Source of the DNA: Cupriavidus sp. WKF15 | GTDB lineage: Bacteria; Pseudomonadota; Gammaproteobacteria; Burkholderiales; Burkholderiaceae | Assembly: GCF_029278605.1 (NCBI RefSeq) | Contig: NZ_CP119572.1 | Coordinates: 744,001 to 808,000 of the forward strand | Reading direction: 5' to 3' | Length of the DNA: 64,000 nt | In this document: positions 33,880 through 42,972 of the stretch, in pieces | Layout of the letters: the number at the start of each line of letters is the position of its first letter | How positions within the stretch are numbered: the first letter of the stretch is position 1 | Made by a program: the position numbers and the translations under genes | Notes under the pieces: model-generated | The model's database searches: none | What the model was told of the DNA's origin: nothing | The model's input: only the letters and a program-made list of their open reading frames with translations

Positions 33880-33907
33880 GCCCCGCATCGGTATGCGGGG
33901 CTTTTTT
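33880..33907 (+). terminator. Terminator of the TadG/TadE operon
   Basis: GCCCCGCAT (33880-33888), loop CGGT, complement (33893-33901) and six T. Confidence 0.93.
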
Positions 33908-33967
33908 GTTGGCGCAATGCGAACGGCGTGCAGGCTTGACCATTGGCCACGGATAGCGGAGTCAGGG

Positions 33968-34753
33968 TCAGATTTCGACGACGCAGCACCAGTCGAACCG
34001 TGAATTCTCGAGCTCGCCCGTACGCCGACTGACATACCCGCGCGGATTGCACACCACGCGCGAGTCGTCGATGCAATAGTCGAAGCTGGTGTGCGTATGG
34101 CCGTGGATCCACAGGTCGGCCTGTGCCACCAGGTCGGGCCGGCGTGACAGGAATCCGCCGGATACCAGGTCGTGCGAATAGCGCGGATCGAGGCTGCCGA
34201 GGTCAGGGCCATGGTGGGTCACGACGACGGTCTTGCCGTCGAACGGCCGGGCCAGTTGCTCGGCCAGCCATGCTGACGCGGCCTCATGGCGTGCCAGTGC
34301 ATCTTCCGGTCGAAAGTGCCGCAGATGTCCGTCATTGCCCTTGAGTTCGATCAGCCGGTGGTCGAGCATCGCCGCGGAACAGGCCTGCATCGACGCCTCG
34401 CGCCGATCGGTGCCGAACAGGTTGTAGTCGGTCCACCAGGTTGCCCCGAGAACGCGTACGCGCCCGTTGGCCGCGCTGAACTCTGCCACAGCGCCGTTGA
34501 GCAGATGCATGGCGGGATAGGCGGCTGCGGCGTCTGCCATCTGCGCGTCCACGGCGTCGAAATTGCCTTCGTAGTATTCGTGGTTGCCCGGAACGTAAAT
34601 GACAGGCTGTTCGAAGGTGTCCGCGGCCCAGTCGATGCCGTTGCGGCCATTGGCGACGTCGCCAGCGAGTATCACGATATCTGCCTCGCAGGCCGGTACC
34701 GATTGCGGCATGGCGTGCTCGATATGCAGGTCGCTCAGGATACGTAGTTTCAT
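33968..34753 (-). CDS. Calcineurin-like metallophosphoesterase
   Basis: A 261-residue cytoplasmic protein with the full metallophosphoesterase motif set: LSDLHIEH at the N-terminus, AGDVANG, PGNHEYYEG, VVTHHGPDLGSLDPR and HGHTHTSFDY. These ligate two metal ions. The family hydrolyses phosphomonoesters or diesters; the substrate is not evident. It lies between the two oppositely oriented tad gene groups without obvious link to the pilus. An apparently unrelated insertion between the two groups is likely. Confidence 0.92.
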   Translation of the reverse strand: MKLRILSDLHIEHAMPQSVPACEADIVILAGDVANGRNGIDWAADTFEQPVIYVPGNHEYYEGNFDAVDAQMADAAAAYPAMHLLNGAVAEFSAANGRVRVLGATWWTDYNLFGTDRREASMQACSAAMLDHRLIELKGNDGHLRHFRPEDALARHEAASAWLAEQLARPFDGKTVVVTHHGPDLGSLDPRYSHDLVSGGFLSRRPDLVAQADLWIHGHTHTSFDYCIDDSRVVCNPRGYVSRRTGELENSRFDWCCVVEI

Positions 34754-34892
34754 TGGGACTCCCGCGAATTCATTCGGACTGCGCGCCGTGGCAGGGCGGC
34801 GGTGCTTGAATTCTTAAGAAGGCCGGCGATCCGGTCAAGTCCCGTGTCGTGCCGTGTCGGCGCGGTGCCGCATAGCGGTTGCGCAGCAGGCG

Positions 34893-34917
34893 AAAAAGCC
34901 CGGCGCTAGGTCCGGGC
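34893..34917 (-). terminator. Terminator of the main tad operon
   Basis: On the minus strand, GCCCGG (34917-34912) pairs with CCGGGC (34903-34898) and is followed by five U (A-run 34893-34897). It lies 72 bases past the tadC stop. Confidence 0.75.
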
Positions 34918-34988
34918 AAAGACTGTCTTGCCGGCGTTGCACCGGGGAGACAGCCGGGGGAACCGTGTGCGGCTACCCGGAAACGCGC

Positions 34989-35960
34989 TCAGCCCTGTCC
35001 GGACATGGTCGGCAACAGGACCCGATAGATCTGGATGAATGCCGGTCCCAGCAGTACCAGGAGCAGCGAAGGGAAGATCGTGAAGATCAGCGGAAACAGC
35101 AGTTTCAGCGCAATCTTCGCCGCCATTTCTTCCGCGCGCATGCGGCGCTTGGTGCGCAGCATGTCCGACAGTACGCGTAACGAGTCGCCCAGGCTGGTAC
35201 CGAAACGATCGGCCTGGATCAGCATCGAGGCGAACTTGTCGACGTCTTCCACACCTGTGCGCAGCGAGAGGTTGGACAGGGCCTTCTCCTTGGAGAAGCC
35301 CGAGCGCAGCTCCAGCAGCATCAGCTGCAGTTCGTCCGCCAGGACAGGGCAGCGCAGCGCCAGTTCGTCGGCCACGCGCATCAGCGCCGCGTCCAGACCA
35401 AGACCGGCTTCGACGCATACCGTCAGCAGATCGATCACATCGGGAAACTCTTCGAAGATCGTGCGCTGGCGGTTGGCCACCTTGCGCGCCAGTACGAAGT
35501 TCGGCAGGTAATAGCCGATGGCGGCAAGCACCGTCAGCAAAGCGAGTATGGTGTGTTGCTGCTGGAGCTCGGCTTCGCCCGTCGCGGCGACCAGACCGGC
35601 CATCGGCAGCACGACAGCCAGCACCGTCTTGGCGGTGAAGTACAACGGAGCGGCGCCCGCGCTGCGCCACCCGGCGTTCATGAATCGCACCCGCAGTTGC
35701 GAACCTTCCCATCCTTCCTTTGGCAGCGACAGGCGCGAGACAGGCTGGGTCCATCGCACCAGCTTGCCGAGCCATGCCTGCAGCCATCCGGTGCCGCCCT
35801 CCGCCTGGCCGGCGTGGCCGGCAACCTGCTCGGCACGGCCGCGCATGCGGTTTGGCGAGAACGCATAGAGCACGCCGAACACCGTGCCGAATGCCGCCAC
35901 AAAGATCAACCCGAGCACGATAAGCTGCTGGGCCTGGACCCCTTGAAAGATGCCTTGCAT
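34989..35960 (-). CDS. tadC: Tad pilus inner-membrane platform protein TadC
   Basis: A 323-residue GspF/T2SSF-type platform protein. The cytoplasmic domain has EEFPDVIDLLTVCVEAGLGLDAAL and KALSNLSLRTGVEDVDKFASMLIQADRFGTSLGDSLRVLSD, flanked by N- and C-terminal membrane helices. It forms the inner-membrane base of the Flp pilus machine with TadB and couples to the TadA ATPase. It is the last gene of the operon, 87 bases after tadB. No TadD-type TPR gene follows, unlike in many tad loci. Confidence 0.95.
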   Translation of the reverse strand: MQGIFQGVQAQQLIVLGLIFVAAFGTVFGVLYAFSPNRMRGRAEQVAGHAGQAEGGTGWLQAWLGKLVRWTQPVSRLSLPKEGWEGSQLRVRFMNAGWRSAGAAPLYFTAKTVLAVVLPMAGLVAATGEAELQQQHTILALLTVLAAIGYYLPNFVLARKVANRQRTIFEEFPDVIDLLTVCVEAGLGLDAALMRVADELALRCPVLADELQLMLLELRSGFSKEKALSNLSLRTGVEDVDKFASMLIQADRFGTSLGDSLRVLSDMLRTKRRMRAEEMAAKIALKLLFPLIFTIFPSLLLVLLGPAFIQIYRVLLPTMSGQG

Positions 35961-36047
35961 GATGGACCCCCGTCAGGCTGACTGCCCAAGCCGTGTGTGT
36001 CGTAGCACTACGATGTATGTGTTCTGCTGCCTGCCGGCACGATGGCA

Positions 36048-37025
36048 TCACACCCGTATGCGAATGATCTTGCGCATCCACAGTACGCCCAATGTCATCA
36101 TTAGCAGTGCGCCCCCGATCAACTGCAAACCGATCGGGTCGTCCCACAGTACCTTCATGAAGCCCGGGTTGATGACCAGGATCATTCCGGCGGTCGCGAA
36201 CGGGAGCAGGCCGAGCACCCACGCAGACATGCGCCCCTCTGCCGAGAGCACGCGGATCTTGGCGAACAGCTTGAGGCGCTCGCGCACCATGTTGCCAATG
36301 GTGTCGAGGATCTCCGCCAGGTTGCCGCCGCTCTCGCGCTGGATCAGGACCGCGATGACGAAGTAGCGCAGATCGCCGACCGGCACGCGTATGGCGAGAT
36401 TGGTCATGGCTTCGTCGAGCGCCACGCCATAGTTGATTTCCTCGAAGGTGGTACGGAACTCGGGCCCGATCGGCGCCTTCATTTCCTGGCCAACCATGCC
36501 AAGCGCCCCGCTGAATGAATGTCCGGCGCGTAAGGCGCGGGCGATCATGTCGACGGCATCCGGCAACTGGGCCTCCAACTGCCTGATCCGCTTGGCGCGC
36601 TGGCGAGAGACATGAAGGATCGGCATCACCGCGGCGACGGCGGCGGCGATCAGCATGATCGGCATGGCTAGCGGCGATACCGGGATCAGTGCCACAGTGC
36701 ACAGTGCCACCGTCGCGCAATAGCCCAGCAACTGGGCCACCGACCACGAACTGCCCGACTGTTCCAGCCAGCGATCAAGCGCGCCGACGCGCGGCAAGGT
36801 CATCAGCCATCGCTGGATCTGCGGCGAATCGGCGAGCAGCCGTTTTTTCAGGATCGATAACTGCTCTGCGCCAACCTGGCCGCCGGCGGAGAGCGCGCGA
36901 AGCCGGGCCTCGATACGCTTGGCCGCGGCGCCGTGCGTACTGTTCCACCAGATGAAGATACCCTCGACACAGAGCACCACGGCCACGAACAGCAGGATGC
37001 CGAAGGCATAGAAGATCATGCTCAT
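36048..37025 (-). CDS. tadB: Tad pilus inner-membrane platform protein TadB
   Basis: A 325-residue GspF-type protein with an N-terminal membrane helix and a pair of helices around residues 95-135. The T2SSF domain has QLPDAVDMIARALRAGHSFSGALGMVGQEM and RVPVGDLRYFVIAVLIQRESGGNLAEILD, and two C-terminal helices follow. It is a paralogue and partner of TadC. It starts 45 bases after tadA in the same operon. Confidence 0.95.
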   Translation of the reverse strand: MSMIFYAFGILLFVAVVLCVEGIFIWWNSTHGAAAKRIEARLRALSAGGQVGAEQLSILKKRLLADSPQIQRWLMTLPRVGALDRWLEQSGSSWSVAQLLGYCATVALCTVALIPVSPLAMPIMLIAAAVAAVMPILHVSRQRAKRIRQLEAQLPDAVDMIARALRAGHSFSGALGMVGQEMKAPIGPEFRTTFEEINYGVALDEAMTNLAIRVPVGDLRYFVIAVLIQRESGGNLAEILDTIGNMVRERLKLFAKIRVLSAEGRMSAWVLGLLPFATAGMILVINPGFMKVLWDDPIGLQLIGGALLMMTLGVLWMRKIIRIRV

Positions 37026-37070
37026 GAGTTTCTCCGCGTAGCGTTTTCGCTGTGATATCCGGTCGCTGAC

Positions 37071-38450
37071 TCAGACTTCATGTCGCTTGGACGGATCGTA
37101 GGTTTCGTCGGGCAGCCCCACGCCGAATACGCGCAGACGTTCGGCGAACTTGGGGTACACTCCCGTGGCGCGGAAGTGACCGCGGACAGTGCCATCCTTG
37201 TCGACGCCGGTGCGCTGGAAGGTAAAGATTTCCTGCATGTTGATGATGTCGCCTTCCATGCCGGTGATTTCCGAGATGCTGATGATCTTGCGTCGCCCAT
37301 CGGTCAGGCGCGCGGCCTGGACGATCACCGTGATGGCCGAGGCGATCTGTTGCCGCATGGCCTTGGCCGGCATGGTCAGCCCGGCCATGCTGACCATGTT
37401 TTCCAGGCGCGTCAGGGCATCGCGCGGCGTGTTGGCATGGATGGTGGTCAGCGATCCTTCATGGCCGGTGTTCATGGCGTTGAGCATGTCGAGGGCCTCG
37501 CCGCCGCGCACCTCGCCCAGGATGATGCGGTCCGGGCGCATCCGCAGCGCGTTGCGCACCAGCGCGCGCTGCGTGATCTCGCCCTTGCCCTCGATGTTGG
37601 GCGGGCGCGTTTCGAGCCGCAGCACATGAGGCTGGCGCAGTTGCAGTTCGGCGGCGTCCTCGATGGTGATCACGCGCTCATCCTCGGGGATGAAGCCGGA
37701 CAGGATGTTCAGCAGCGTGGTCTTGCCGCTGCCGGTGCCGCCCGATACCAGCACATTGACCTTGGCCTTTGACAAGGCCTGCAGCATCTGCGCCATCGGC
37801 GGTGTCAGGCTGCGCAGTTCGACGAGGTCCGACACCTGAAGCGGATTGACGGAAAAGCGGCGAATCGAAAGCAGGGGCCCGTCGATGGCGGAAGGCGGAA
37901 TGATGGCGTTAACGCGCGAGCCGTCGGGCAGGCGCGCATCGACCATCGGGCTGGTTTCGTCGATGCGGCGGCCCACGCGCGAAACGATCTTTTCGATCAC
38001 CTTCATCAGGTGCGCGTCGTCGTAGAACACCACGTCCGTCAGTTCCAGCTTGCCGCGCCGTTCCACGTAGGTCTGGCGTCCGGTATTGACGAGGATGTCG
38101 GAGACCGTTGGGTCTTTCAGCAGTGGCTCGAGCGGACCGAAGCCGAACATCTCGTCATAGATCTCGATCGTCAGCTGGCGCCGCTCGTTGTCGTTGAGCA
38201 GCACCCGTTGTTCGTCGATGATCAGGTTGACCAGCGTGGCGATCTCCTGCTTCACCTGTTCTTGCGGAAAGCGCGCCAGGCGCTCCAGTTCCACGCGGTC
38301 CAGCACGGTTTCGTGCACATCGCGCTTGAGGGCATGGTAGCCCGCTGACGCGGTGGTGCGGGCGGGTGCTGCCGTGGTGAACTGGATCGCGGCATGGCCA
38401 TTGGTCGTGAATGCAGGCGCGGCGCCGGCAAGCTGTTCACGGATCGACAT
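37071..38450 (-). CDS. tadA: Tad pilus secretion ATPase TadA/CpaF
   Basis: A 459-residue hexameric secretion ATPase of the GspE/VirB11 group. Walker A is [16 protein letters not shown] near residue 240, the Asp box is [11 protein letters not shown], and Walker B is [26 protein letters not shown] with the His box just after. It powers Flp pilin export and assembly. ATG 38450 is preferred because AAGGAG lies 8 bases before it; the frame continues 15 bases upstream to a GTG. Confidence 0.97.
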   Translation of the reverse strand: MSIREQLAGAAPAFTTNGHAAIQFTTAAPARTTASAGYHALKRDVHETVLDRVELERLARFPQEQVKQEIATLVNLIIDEQRVLLNDNERRQLTIEIYDEMFGFGPLEPLLKDPTVSDILVNTGRQTYVERRGKLELTDVVFYDDAHLMKVIEKIVSRVGRRIDETSPMVDARLPDGSRVNAIIPPSAIDGPLLSIRRFSVNPLQVSDLVELRSLTPPMAQMLQALSKAKVNVLVSGGTGSGKTTLLNILSGFIPEDERVITIEDAAELQLRQPHVLRLETRPPNIEGKGEITQRALVRNALRMRPDRIILGEVRGGEALDMLNAMNTGHEGSLTTIHANTPRDALTRLENMVSMAGLTMPAKAMRQQIASAITVIVQAARLTDGRRKIISISEITGMEGDIINMQEIFTFQRTGVDKDGTVRGHFRATGVYPKFAERLRVFGVGLPDETYDPSKRHEV

Positions 38451-38502
38451 GATGGGCTCCTTCACTTTGAATAGGGTTCAGCGCAGGCCAGCCAGGCCAT
38501 CA

Positions 38503-39696
38503 TCAGGTGCTCTTGGTGCGCAACATCAGGCGACGCAGTGGCGATACGGCATCCGCCTTGCTGTGGCGGCCGTTCTCGGGCGGCGCGGCCAGTTGCGCGG
38601 CCATGGCCTGCAGTGCCCGCGTGATGGGGCTGCGCCGGCTCAGCTTGCCCACCGGCTCGCCGTGGCTCACGGATTCATCCACTGCGGACGGGTCGTCCGG
38701 CAGGACCACTGCCACCTTCATACCGAAGATCTCTTCCATGGTCGCGCGCGGCACGTCGCTCTTGCGGCCCATGCGATTGAGCACGAGCTGGATCTTACTG
38801 GCCGGGTAGTGCAGGGCGCGCAGGATGTCGAGCATGCGGCGGCCCGGGCGACCGCACGCCACGGCCGGCTCCGTCACGACATAGATGCGCTCGCTCTGGT
38901 CCAGTACGCTGATCGACAGCGGGTCGATGTTCTGGCCCATGTCGACCAGGATGAAGTCATAGTTAGGCTGCGCCACAGACAGGATCCACTCGAGCTTTTC
39001 CTTCTGGATATGCGTCGCCTGGACCGGATCGGCCGCGCCGGCCAGCAGGTCGAATCCGTTATCCACGTGGACCAGGCTGGCATCCAGAAGCGCGGCGTCC
39101 ATGCGGTCGGCCTGGCCGCAGATGTCGGGCAGCGTGGACGGCGGTGTCTTGTCGCTGACAATGTGGACGAGATCGCCGAAGTGCCGGTTCAGGTCCACGA
39201 CCAGCACGCGCTTGCCGTATTGCCGCGCGATCGTGTCGCCGAGATTCGCGGTGACGAAACTCGTGCCCACACCGCCTTTGCACGAGATCACCGAGATCAC
39301 CTGGGCGGCCTCATGGGCGCGTGGAACAAAGGTCGCCTCGACACGCTTGATGGCATCGGCAAGCTGCGCCTTGTCCAGTGGCCACGACAGGACATCGCGA
39401 ATGCCGGCGCGCATTGCCTTGATCAGGACGTCGGGGCCCGGCGCCTGCGTGACCAGGATGCAGGGCAGGTCGGCGTGTTGCTGGCGCAGTGCCTCGATGG
39501 ACAGCATCTGCGCAGGGCCCAGGTCAGGCAGCTCCACGATCAGCAGGTCGGCCATGCGCAGGCGCCCGGCATGTAGCGGGAAGCGGGCCAGGCCTTCCTG
39601 AAGCGACATGGCCCGGAAGTTGCCGACTGCGGCGCAGAGCCGGTTGATTTCGGCGAGCCGTTCGGTGTCTTCGGATGCGATCAGGATCTTCAGCAT
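38503..39696 (-). CDS. tadZ: Tad pilus localisation protein TadZ/CpaE
   Basis: A 397-residue protein with an N-terminal receiver-like domain (MLKILIASEDTERLAEI) lacking the standard phosphorylation pattern, then a ParA/MinD-type ATPase. Its deviant Walker A reads ISCKGGVGTSFVTANLG near residue 140, and DFILVDMGQNIDPLS acts as the switch segment. TadZ marks the cell position where the pilus is built. It lies between the lipoprotein gene and tadA. Confidence 0.93.
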   Translation of the reverse strand: MLKILIASEDTERLAEINRLCAAVGNFRAMSLQEGLARFPLHAGRLRMADLLIVELPDLGPAQMLSIEALRQQHADLPCILVTQAPGPDVLIKAMRAGIRDVLSWPLDKAQLADAIKRVEATFVPRAHEAAQVISVISCKGGVGTSFVTANLGDTIARQYGKRVLVVDLNRHFGDLVHIVSDKTPPSTLPDICGQADRMDAALLDASLVHVDNGFDLLAGAADPVQATHIQKEKLEWILSVAQPNYDFILVDMGQNIDPLSISVLDQSERIYVVTEPAVACGRPGRRMLDILRALHYPASKIQLVLNRMGRKSDVPRATMEEIFGMKVAVVLPDDPSAVDESVSHGEPVGKLSRRSPITRALQAMAAQLAAPPENGRHSKADAVSPLRRLMLRTKST

Positions 39697-39757
39697 GGTG
39701 TCCTCGCGAATCTCGGTTCTGGTTAGCCTGGAGCGGGTGTTGCGATAGCCGCGGTGT

Positions 39758-40099
39758 TCAGCGGCTGCTGCCGCCCATGCCTACACCACCGTAGCCGCTC
39801 GAGCCGAAGTCGATCGAAAAACCGCCGGGCGCACCGCCCGTCGGCTGCATCCGGACCAGCGAGCGGTCGAAGTTGCGCATCGCGGCTACCGCGGTCTTGC
39901 CATCGGTACCGGTGACCGTCGGCAGGCCGGCCGGCGCATCGGGGTTGATGATCTGCATCTGGTTGACCGTGGCGAGCGCCACGCCGCGCTGGCCGTCCCA
40001 CACCGGGGTGGTGGTCATGCAGCCGGACAGTCCCAGGCAGGACAAGGTGCCCAGCACCAGGGCGGCCGCGCCGCGCGAAAGCTTCGAGATCTTGTTCAT
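39758..40099 (-). CDS. Small lipoprotein of the tad locus
   Basis: A 113-residue lipoprotein: signal peptide with lipobox LGLSGC (Cys 27) and a mature part of 86 residues ending in a Gly/Ser-rich tail (YGGVGMGGSSR). The middle (NQMQIINPDAPAGLPTVTGTDGKTAVAAMRNF) is reminiscent of CpaD/RcpB-type pilus lipoproteins, but the match is too weak for a firm name. Its position between the secretin and TadZ genes fits an accessory role for the secretin at the outer membrane. Confidence 0.7.
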   Translation of the reverse strand: MNKISKLSRGAAALVLGTLSCLGLSGCMTTTPVWDGQRGVALATVNQMQIINPDAPAGLPTVTGTDGKTAVAAMRNFDRSLVRMQPTGGAPGGFSIDFGSSGYGGVGMGGSSR

Positions 40100-40131
40100 G
40101 GTCGTTCTCCGGTTTGCTGTGGCGCGGCGGC

Positions 40132-42024
40132 TTAGTTGCTGCCCGATGCGGTGCCGGCGGTCCGCGCCTGTGCCAGGCGCGCGGCGGTGGCTTCGATGCG
40201 AGCGATACGCGCTGCGGAGTCTTCCGGCGGCGGCAACGCCGCCACGCTGCGAATGCGTGCCTCGGGTGCCTTGGGTGCGGCGGCCGCCGGCTGCGGCGCC
40301 GCAGGAGCCTTCGGGACCGGCGCCGCGGGCGTTGCAGCGGCCGGGACCGCGGCCCTGGACGGCTCCTCCAGCGGGCGGCCTTCCGGCATGGCCGAGACCG
40401 ACGTGGCCGGGGCGGCTTCGCTGCGCGGGGCCGACGGTGCCGGCGCGGGCGCTGCGGCCGGTGCCTGCTGCGACGGGGCCGGTGCCGGCGCGGGCGGCGT
40501 ATTGCGGTGGCCCTCCATATTGCCCATGAAGTACAGCGAGAACGGATCGGGCGTGGTGAAGCTGTCGGTGGGCAGCGGATAGTTGTTGTTCTGCATCGGC
40601 TTGACCAGGCGCGGCGTGATGATGAACACGAGTTCGGTCAGGTCCTGCTGGTACTGCGTGCTACGGAACAGCGTGCCCAGCACGGGCACTTCGCCGGCGC
40701 CGGGGAGTGCCTTCAGCGAACCGCGCGCGCTGTCCTGCAGCAGGCCGCCGATCGCGAAGCTTTCGCCATCACGCATCTGCACGGTGGTGGAAGCGCGGCG
40801 CGTGGTGATGAGCGGAAGCACCGTCTGTCCCGACAGGCTGCTGCCGCTGACGGTCGCGCCGGTCGGCGACAGTTCCGAGACTTCCGGCGCCACTTTCAGG
40901 TGGATGCGGCCGTTGGCGAGTACCGTGGGGGTGAACTTCAGGCCCACACCAAACTCCTCTTCCTGCAGCGTGACCGTGCCCGCACCGTTCAGCACATTGG
41001 CCTGCGCCACCGGGATGTAGATCTTGCCGCCGGCCAGGAAGCTCGCTTCCTGGCCGCTGATGGTGACGAGGTTCGGCTCGGCCAGGATCTTGACCAGGCT
41101 GTCGTTCTTCTGCGCGTCAATGGCGAACTGGAATGGCTTGTTGTTGGCCTTGCTGCCAAAGATCGCCGCCGAGGCGCCGGTCAGCAACGAGGTCACCAGG
41201 CCGCCGGTCCAGGAGCCGAAACCGCCCTGCAGGTTCACTGACGAGCCGAGCTGGTTCAACAAGGTCTTGGAGACCTCCGCCACCTTCACTTCCAGCATGA
41301 CCTGTTGTGGCGTGTCGACCGACAGCATGTTGAGCACGCCGCCTTTCTTGCCGCCGTCACCGCCCCCACTGCCAGCCTGCGCCGCATTGGCATAGGCCTG
41401 CGCAATGTCCATCGCCTGCAGGGCCGACTGGGCATTGGTGACACTGCCGGTCAGGACAAGATTGTCCGCGGCGGTCATCACGCGAATGCCGGGTTCTCCC
41501 GGCAGGAGCTGGCCGAGCGATGTCTGCAGTCCGCCGGCGTCCGCGTTGACCACGACGTTGATGATGCTGCAGCTGCCGCTGCGGCCCTGCACGATCATGT
41601 TGGTGGTTCCCACCGCACGGCCGAGTACATAGAGCGTCTGTGCCGACACCATCGTGGCCTGCACCACGTTCGGGTTGCCCAGCGTGCGGTTCTTGACCGG
41701 CTCCTGCAACGTGATCAGCTGCGACTTGCCGACCGGGACAATCACGCTCGACTCCTGGCGGACCGGGCCGGTGCAATTAGGACCGCGGGCATCGGCGGCG
41801 GGCACCGGCGCGGCCGACGCGACGGGCGCGGTGCCGGCGGGCGTCATGCTGATGGTCATCTGCATCGGTGCCTGGGGCGCCTTGGCGGCCGCTGGCGCGG
41901 TGGCCTTGGTGAGGTTGCCGGCTTCGACGGCGACCTGCGCGGCAGCGGCCAACGGTGTGCAGAGGATGGCAGCCAGCACCAGGACGCGGGTGCCGCTGGC
42001 GGCTTCGGATCGTTTTTGGTTCAT
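40132..42024 (-). CDS. rcpA: Tad pilus outer-membrane secretin RcpA/CpaC
   Basis: A 630-residue secretin: signal peptide (LVLAAILCTPLAAAAQ), a pilus-specific N-domain (QESSVIVPVGKSQLITLQEPVKN), and a BON-like part (GEPGIRVMTAADNLVLTGSV). The secretin core ends EVPVLGTLFRSTQYQQDLTELVFIITPRLVKP. After the core comes a Pro/Ala-rich extension of about 130 residues with repeated PAPAPS/AAPAP blocks, which is unusually long and may reach into the periplasm or surface. It forms the outer-membrane channel for the Flp pilus. It starts 65 bases after rcpC. Confidence 0.95.
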   Translation of the reverse strand: MNQKRSEAASGTRVLVLAAILCTPLAAAAQVAVEAGNLTKATAPAAAKAPQAPMQMTISMTPAGTAPVASAAPVPAADARGPNCTGPVRQESSVIVPVGKSQLITLQEPVKNRTLGNPNVVQATMVSAQTLYVLGRAVGTTNMIVQGRSGSCSIINVVVNADAGGLQTSLGQLLPGEPGIRVMTAADNLVLTGSVTNAQSALQAMDIAQAYANAAQAGSGGGDGGKKGGVLNMLSVDTPQQVMLEVKVAEVSKTLLNQLGSSVNLQGGFGSWTGGLVTSLLTGASAAIFGSKANNKPFQFAIDAQKNDSLVKILAEPNLVTISGQEASFLAGGKIYIPVAQANVLNGAGTVTLQEEEFGVGLKFTPTVLANGRIHLKVAPEVSELSPTGATVSGSSLSGQTVLPLITTRRASTTVQMRDGESFAIGGLLQDSARGSLKALPGAGEVPVLGTLFRSTQYQQDLTELVFIITPRLVKPMQNNNYPLPTDSFTTPDPFSLYFMGNMEGHRNTPPAPAPAPSQQAPAAAPAPAPSAPRSEAAPATSVSAMPEGRPLEEPSRAAVPAAATPAAPVPKAPAAPQPAAAAPKAPEARIRSVAALPPPEDSAARIARIEATAARLAQARTAGTASGSN

Positions 42025-42089
42025 TTTGAATCTCCCCCCGGAGAAGCTGTGTTGCAGCTCAAAATTCGTCTATGCCGTGCGCTACGAGA

Positions 42090-42932
42090 TCAGAAGCACT
42101 CGACGCCGCCCTGGATGCCTGCCAGCACGCCGACGCAGTTGCCTGCGTGTGGCTGTGCCGCCACCGTGCGGGTCCTGACCACCGTGCGCGTCTGCGTCTG
42201 CGTCACCACCTTGACCTGGGGCGCTTCCGGCGCCTTGCCGAGCAGGGTGCCCTTGGTGGCGCCACCGGTGTTGATGTCGGCCACGTCCATCTGGTTGCGC
42301 AGGACTAGCGACAGGGTGCCCACGCTGCGCGCCACGTCCAGTTTCTCGGCCTGTTCCGGCGTGACTTCCAGCGTCACCGCATTGACGACCTTGGGTTGGG
42401 TGTCGTCACGGCTGACTTGCTGTGCCACAGCCAGCACGAGGATCTTCTCGAGCACGATCTTCGAGATGCTGCCGTTCTGCGTGCTCTTGGCTTCCTCGTT
42501 GGTATTGACGATCACGTCGACGAAGTTGCCCGGCAGCGCGAAGCCGGCCACGCCCACCACATCGTTGACGCGTACCGTGATGGCCCGCTTGCCGTCGTTG
42601 ATGACGGCGGACAGTCCGCCCTTGGTGCCGACCGGCGCCAGCTTGGCATCGAGCACCGGCTCGCCACGCTGCAGGCTGGTGCGGACCACGCGGCCCTCCA
42701 GCAGCTTCAGGTCTTCGAACGCACCGGGCGGCACGCTGGCCGAGGGCCAGTTGACCAGACGCAGCTGGCTGCCGTTCAGCGGCTGTCCGAGGTTCAGGTC
42801 GTTGGCGGCAACCACCACTTGCTTGACCGAACTGGACGATTGCTCCATCAGCCATCGCGACGCCGATACCACGGCCGCCACACCGGCGAGCAGGGCAATC
42901 AGCAGCATCAGGATTGCGCGAGTGTTTTTCAT
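42090..42932 (-). CDS. rcpC: Tad pilus assembly protein RcpC/CpaB
   Basis: A 280-residue protein anchored by one N-terminal helix (ILMLLIALLAGVAAVVSA). A SAF-type domain follows (VVVAANDLNLGQPLNGSQLRLVNWP and RGEPVLDAKLA), then the RcpC domain with GFALPGNFVDVIVNTNEE. It probably helps gate or stabilise the secretin in the periplasm. The C-terminal 25 residues carry two cysteines (GNCVGVLAGIQGGVECF). It lies 40 bases after the AAA ATPase gene. Confidence 0.94.
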   Translation of the reverse strand: MKNTRAILMLLIALLAGVAAVVSASRWLMEQSSSSVKQVVVAANDLNLGQPLNGSQLRLVNWPSASVPPGAFEDLKLLEGRVVRTSLQRGEPVLDAKLAPVGTKGGLSAVINDGKRAITVRVNDVVGVAGFALPGNFVDVIVNTNEEAKSTQNGSISKIVLEKILVLAVAQQVSRDDTQPKVVNAVTLEVTPEQAEKLDVARSVGTLSLVLRNQMDVADINTGGATKGTLLGKAPEAPQVKVVTQTQTRTVVRTRTVAAQPHAGNCVGVLAGIQGGVECF

Positions 42933-42972
42933 GATGACTCTCCCCTGGAAGTTCCGTGTGTGCTATTTCCGT